Shown: positions 5,955 through 8,489 of the stretch, piece after piece | Position numbering within the stretch: the stretch's first letter is position 1 | Layout: each line of letters starts with the position of its first letter | NCBI GenBank assembly: GCA_900554565.1 | Contig: USHX01000039.1 | Span: 1-8,489, forward strand | Origin: an uncultured Clostridium sp. | GTDB taxonomy: Bacteria > Bacillota > Clostridia > TANB77 > CAG-508 | Length of the DNA: 8,489 nucleotides | Reading direction: 5' to 3' | Notes under the pieces: generated by a model | What the model was told of the DNA's origin: nothing | Databases searched by the model: none | Seen by the model: the letters and a program-made list of their open reading frames with translations, nothing else | Program-made: the position numbers and the translations under genes

Positions 5955-7598
5955 ATGGAAGAAATTTTGAAAAAAATGGAAGATATAGCAGCATTAAAAG
6001 ACAGAAAAGAGAAGATACAAGAAAAACAAAAAGAATTTGAAAATTCAAAAGCAGAAATAGAAAAAATGTATAAGGAAAGCAATTTAATATTAACTGCAAG
6101 TCCATTAAAAGATATAAAGAAACAAGAAATTAAAGATAGAGAAGAAGAAAGCAAAAAAATCGATGCTGAAGCAAAAGAAGGTAAAGAGTCATTAAAACAA
6201 GACATTTTAGATAATAAAAAACAACTATTTGAATTAATAGACAAAGAAATGAAAAAATATGTTAAAAAAGAAGAGCTAGAGAAAAGAAATTCAGAAATAG
6301 AAGAAAAAGAGAAAAGAAAATCAGCTTATGAAAAAGTTGCAAAAAATGCAGAAAAAACAATTGAAAAAATAAGAAAAGAAATACTTGAAGGAGATACTAA
6401 AAATATAACTCTATTAAAAACTGCTCAAGAAGAAAAAGAAGCAAACTTAGCTAATGTTTTAAAGATACAAACTGAAATAGAAACTGATAAGAAAGATTTG
6501 TCAGAATTAAAAGATATTGCAGAAAATGCTAAAGAATATTCGGATTTAGAATATTTAAAAGCACGTGCTTCAGGAATATCATATAGTAATATTGAAAATG
6601 TATTAGAAGATGAATTCTATAAAACAAATAAAAAACAAAATGAAGTTGACAAATCAAATGAAACAGAAATAGAAAAAAGTGAAAATATTGATGAAGTAGA
6701 AAAAGTAGAAAAAGCAGAAATAGAAAAAACTGGAAACGCTGATGAAATAGAAAAAGTAGAGATTCAACAAGAGAATAAGGAAAATGAAATACCAGAAATA
6801 AAGGAAATACCAGATGGACAAGAAGAAGCAAAAAAAGCTTATAGTGACAAAATAATTGGAGAAACTTTTGGAAAAATATCACCAGAATATAGATTAGAAA
6901 ATAAATATAATGTTGAAAAAGTAGATGAAACTAAAAAGAATATAAAAAGTATAATAATTTCAGAAAAAACAGGAGAAGTCACAGTTATAGGCGAAAATGG
7001 GGAAGAAATAAGCAAAAATAAAATTTTCAAGCATAATCTTAAAGATAATGCAGAGAAAATCTCATTATATAATGATATAAAAAGGGCAAAACTTTGTAAT
7101 GAAATAGCGGAAAACAAGAAAGATGCAAAAAAACTAATGAAAAAATTAAATCCTTCAATATTATTAGCATTAAAAGATAATAAAGAAATGATAAGAGAAT
7201 ATGTGAATGCTGTGCATAAAGAAGAAAAATTACCTTTTGAATTAACTCATGATTTAAAAGGAATGAATCCTATAAAGAAATTCTTTAAACAAAGAAGCAA
7301 ACAATTGAAAGCTGAAGAAAAATGTGGAGCAAAAATATTAAATAAATTATTTGATAAGAGCAAAGCTTTAGATGAAGGAAAAGAAAGCAAAGAAGTGATA
7401 GAGCCAGAAATAGTAGAAGAAAAACAAACAAAAGAAAATGCAGAAAGCAAAGGTAAATATAGACATGCAACAAAGGAATTTCAAGAAAAATATAAGGCAA
7501 ATCCTACAAAAACTGATCATGAAATTTACTTAGATTATTTTAAACAAAGTAAAGAAAACACAAATACAAGAACAGAAAACTCTCATGATGAGAAATAA
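5955..7598 (+). CDS. Lys/Glu-rich coiled-coil protein of unknown function
   Basis: I do not recognise this 547-residue protein. It has no signal peptide and no membrane segment, so it is probably cytoplasmic. Residues 1-200 are long charged helices with heptad-like spacing, very likely coiled coil (for example EKQKEFENSKAEIEKMYKES). A segment around 201-225 is less charged. Residues 226-290 form an acidic, low-complexity linker with a 17-residue tandem repeat (238-254 and 255-271). Residues 295-365 look folded, with a beta-type stretch IKSIIISEKTGEVTVIGENG (330-349). Residues 366-470 are basic and helical and contain the protein's two Cys (381, 457). The end is another acidic linker plus a short tail, RHATKEFQEKYKANPTKTDH, that looks like a separate small helical motif. 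The start is supported by AAGGAG (5941-5946), eight bases before the ATG, and by its own promoter. It is a single-gene unit between trmFO and rpsL; composition fits the neighbours, so no sign of recent transfer. Confidence 0.85.
   Translation: MEEILKKMEDIAALKDRKEKIQEKQKEFENSKAEIEKMYKESNLILTASPLKDIKKQEIKDREEESKKIDAEAKEGKESLKQDILDNKKQLFELIDKEMKKYVKKEELEKRNSEIEEKEKRKSAYEKVAKNAEKTIEKIRKEILEGDTKNITLLKTAQEEKEANLANVLKIQTEIETDKKDLSELKDIAENAKEYSDLEYLKARASGISYSNIENVLEDEFYKTNKKQNEVDKSNETEIEKSENIDEVEKVEKAEIEKTGNADEIEKVEIQQENKENEIPEIKEIPDGQEEAKKAYSDKIIGETFGKISPEYRLENKYNVEKVDETKKNIKSIIISEKTGEVTVIGENGEEISKNKIFKHNLKDNAEKISLYNDIKRAKLCNEIAENKKDAKKLMKKLNPSILLALKDNKEMIREYVNAVHKEEKLPFELTHDLKGMNPIKKFFKQRSKQLKAEEKCGAKILNKLFDKSKALDEGKESKEVIEPEIVEEKQTKENAESKGKYRHATKEFQEKYKANPTKTDHEIYLDYFKQSKENTNTRTENSHDEK
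6666..6767 (+). repeat. Two tandem copies of a 17-codon acidic repeat inside the coiled-coil gene
   Basis: Residues 238-254 (EIEKSENIDEVEKVEKA) and 255-271 (EIEKTGNADEIEKVEIQ) align without gaps and share 11 of 17 residues. Each copy is 51 bases, directly adjacent. The segment sits in the flexible acidic linker between the coiled-coil half and the folded C-terminal half, a typical place for copy-number change. Confidence 0.7.
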
Positions 7599-7622
7599 TA
7601 ATATAGAAATAAACATAAAGTA

Positions 7623-7650
7623 AAAAACTTGGAAGAAATTCCAAGTTTTT
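7623..7650 (+). terminator. Perfect Rho-independent terminator of the coiled-coil gene
   Basis: AAAAACTTGGAA (7623-7634) pairs perfectly over 12 bases with TTCCAAGTTTTT (7639-7650), closed by a GAAA tetraloop of the stable GNRA class (7635-7638). The T run is the last part of the stem. It starts 25 bases after the stop codon and ends one base before the -35 of the rpsL promoter. Confidence 0.93.
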
Positions 7651-7651
7651 C

Positions 7652-7680
7652 TTGACTTTAATAGACATACATGGTACAAT
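7652..7680 (+). promoter_or_regulatory. Sigma-A type promoter of the str operon (rpsL)
   Basis: The -35 is TTGACT (7652-7657), the spacer is 17 bases, and the -10 is TACAAT (7675-7680) preceded by the extended -10 TGG (7672-7674). Together these make it the strongest-looking promoter in the window, as expected for ribosomal protein genes. Predicted transcription start is near 7687, giving a leader of about 68 bases that includes a weak AATTGC/GCAATT hairpin (7697-7702 with 7712-7717). Confidence 0.87.
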
Positions 7681-7754
7681 ATAATTCGTTATAGTAAATT
7701 GCTTGTAATATGCAATTCCGTAACAAAAAATAAAAAACAGGAGGTGAAATTCAA

Positions 7755-8168
7755 GTGCCAACAATCAACCAATTAGTAAGAAAAGGAAGAAAAACAGGAG
7801 TAACAAAATCAACTGCACCAGCTCTTCAACATGGATGGAACTCAAAAAACAAAAAATTAACAAACAATAGAGCTCCACAAAAAAGAGGTGTATGTACAGT
7901 AGTAAAAACAGTTACACCTAAAAAGCCAAACTCAGCTTTAAGAAAAGTTGCCAGAGTTAGACTTTCAAATGGTTATGAAGTAACATCTTATATCCCAGGT
8001 ATAGGACATAACCTACAAGAACACAGTGTTGTTTTAATCAGAGGTGGTAGGGTAAAAGACCTTCCAGGTGTTAGATATCACATCATCCGTGGAACATTAG
8101 ATACAGCAGGTGTTAAAGATAGAATGCAAGCTCGTTCTAAATATGGAGCTAAAAAACCAAAAAAATAA
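7755..8168 (+). CDS. rpsL: 30S ribosomal protein S12 (uS12)
   Basis: S12 sits at the interface side of the small subunit next to the decoding centre and takes part in tRNA selection. The 137-residue protein matches the family end to end: MPTINQLVRKGRK at the start, PQKRGVCT (41-48), TPKKPNSALRKVARVRL (54-70), GHNLQEHSVVLIRGGRVKDL (84-103), PGVRYHIIRGTLDTAGV and RSKYGAKKPKK at the end. It carries the 13-residue longer loop (about 25-40) found in Firmicutes relative to E. coli. Lys56 and Lys101, the positions where streptomycin-resistance changes usually occur, are the wild-type lysines. Asp102 is the residue that RimO methylthiolates in species that have that enzyme. The start codon is GTG, preceded by a full AGGAGGTG (7739-7746). 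It is the first gene of the str operon and is followed by rpsG after a structured spacer. Confidence 0.99.
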   Translation: MPTINQLVRKGRKTGVTKSTAPALQHGWNSKNKKLTNNRAPQKRGVCTVVKTVTPKKPNSALRKVARVRLSNGYEVTSYIPGIGHNLQEHSVVLIRGGRVKDLPGVRYHIIRGTLDTAGVKDRMQARSKYGAKKPKK

Positions 8169-8186
8169 AATTAGCAAAGTAAAAAT

Positions 8187-8306
8187 TAGTGCTTGTAATT
8201 CTTACTAAATTAAGGCATTTGAATTTAGAATAGATTTATATAGCACTATACTCAGGAAAATAAAACTTTTTGAGAGTACCGAAATACTCTTCAAAATAAG
8301 AGTATT
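8187..8306 (+). promoter_or_regulatory. Structured rpsL-rpsG spacer with alternative hairpins, candidate translational control element
   Basis: The spacer is 163 bases. TAGTGCT (8187-8193) can pair with AGCACTA (8242-8248), enclosing an inner hairpin CTAAATT (8205-8211) with AATTTAG (8222-8228). Downstream are two hairpins that cannot form together. Hairpin A pairs TTTTG plus AGAGTA (8268-8278) with TACTCT plus CAAAA (8285-8296, one bulged T). Hairpin B pairs AATACTCTT (8283-8291) perfectly with AAGAGTATT (8298-8306). Both use TACTCT as their shared arm, and hairpin B ends 10 bases before the rpsG ribosome site (8317-8323). There is no T run, so it is not a terminator. In E. coli, S7 represses its own translation through the rpsL-rpsG spacer; a comparable role here is inference. 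Confidence 0.45.
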
Positions 8307-8331
8307 AAAAAATTAAAAGGAGGGAAGAATA

Positions 8332-8489
8332 GTGCCAAGAAAAGGATATGTAGCAAAAAGAGAAGTATTACCAGATCCAATGTACAATAGCAAAGTTGTA
8401 ACAAAATTAATAAACAACATAATGCTAGATGGTAAAAAATCAGTTGCTCAAAAAATAGTATATGATGCATTTGACATTATTAAAGAAAA
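8332..8489 (+). CDS. rpsG: 30S ribosomal protein S7 (uS7), 5' part only
   Basis: S7 nucleates assembly of the head of the small subunit by binding the 3' domain of 16S rRNA and lies near the E site. The window holds the first 52 codons plus two bases; the full protein is about 156 residues. The segment reads MPRKGYVAKREVLPDP, then MYNSKVVTKLINNIMLDGKK, then SVAQKIVYDAFDIIKEK, which is a clear match to the N-terminal part of S7. The start is a GTG, like rpsL, and is fixed by AAGGAGG (8317-8323), eight bases upstream. Order rpsL-rpsG is the standard start of the str operon, so fusA and tuf would be expected beyond the window. Confidence 0.97.
   Translation, partial: MPRKGYVAKREVLPDPMYNSKVVTKLINNIMLDGKKSVAQKIVYDAFDIIKE

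Noticed and set aside
5770..5970. A 66-codon forward frame starting at TTG, between trmFO and the coiled-coil gene.
   Set aside because: It begins inside the 5' arm of the trmFO terminator, has no ribosome site, spans the promoter at 5879-5907 and overlaps the start of the next gene.
5955..6560. Coiled-coil half as an SMC, MukB or RmuC relative.
   Set aside because: There is no Walker A or B motif, no hinge and no nuclease motif; the similarity is only the Lys/Glu-rich helical composition.
8224..8252. Possible second promoter TTTAGA-17-TATACT in the rpsL-rpsG spacer.
   Set aside because: The -35 matches only four of six bases and there is no extended -10. In such AT-rich DNA this is likely by chance, and rpsG is normally co-transcribed with rpsL.
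8285..8310. Hairpin B in the rpsL-rpsG spacer as a terminator.
   Set aside because: It is followed by an A run, not a T run, and it would cut the str operon between its first two genes.

Overview
The window reads as a low-GC, A-rich stretch of a Bacillota genome, most likely an anaerobic Clostridia-type bacterium. Evidence for this: heavy use of ATA, AGA and AAA codons, strong AGGAGG-type ribosome sites, TrmFO (the folate-dependent form of the T54 methyltransferase), a Firmicutes-length ribosomal protein S12, a YmfH-type M16 peptidase and a Spo0E-like protein. All supported genes lie on the + strand, whose coding strand is very rich in A and purines. No RNA genes, CRISPR arrays, insertion sequences or phage genes were seen.

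Layout. (1) 1-831: the 3' part of an M16-family (YmfH-like) gene, closed by a terminator at 870-912. (2) 912-1276: a small self-contained unit with an exact Spo0A-box sequence, an extended -10 promoter, a 56-residue Spo0E-like aspartyl-phosphate phosphatase gene (1052-1222) and a terminator. (3) 1334-5812: a promoter, a 990-residue SNF2-family helicase gene (1387-4359), trmFO (4405-5757) and a terminator, probably one two-gene transcript. (4) 5879-7650: a single-gene unit encoding a 547-residue, Lys/Glu-rich coiled-coil protein of unknown function, with its own promoter and a perfect 12-bp terminator. (5) 7652-8489: the start of the str operon, with a promoter directly against the previous terminator, rpsL (uS12), a structured 163-nt spacer with two mutually exclusive hairpins, and the 5' end of rpsG (uS7), cut by the window edge.

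How the genes relate. rpsL and rpsG are the usual first genes of the str operon and encode 30S subunit proteins. TrmFO modifies tRNA, so it also belongs to translation. The SNF2 protein is a putative DNA or nucleoprotein remodelling ATPase with no clear functional tie to trmFO beyond co-transcription. The Spo0E-like gene would act on Spo0A~P, and the 0A-box-like site upstream suggests feedback.

Most worth following up: the previously unlisted Spo0E-like small gene with its 0A box; the switch-like rpsL-rpsG spacer; the uncharacterised coiled-coil gene at the head of the str operon; and an insertion of about 20 residues in TrmFO. I see no convincing evidence for a wholly new defence or mobile system here.
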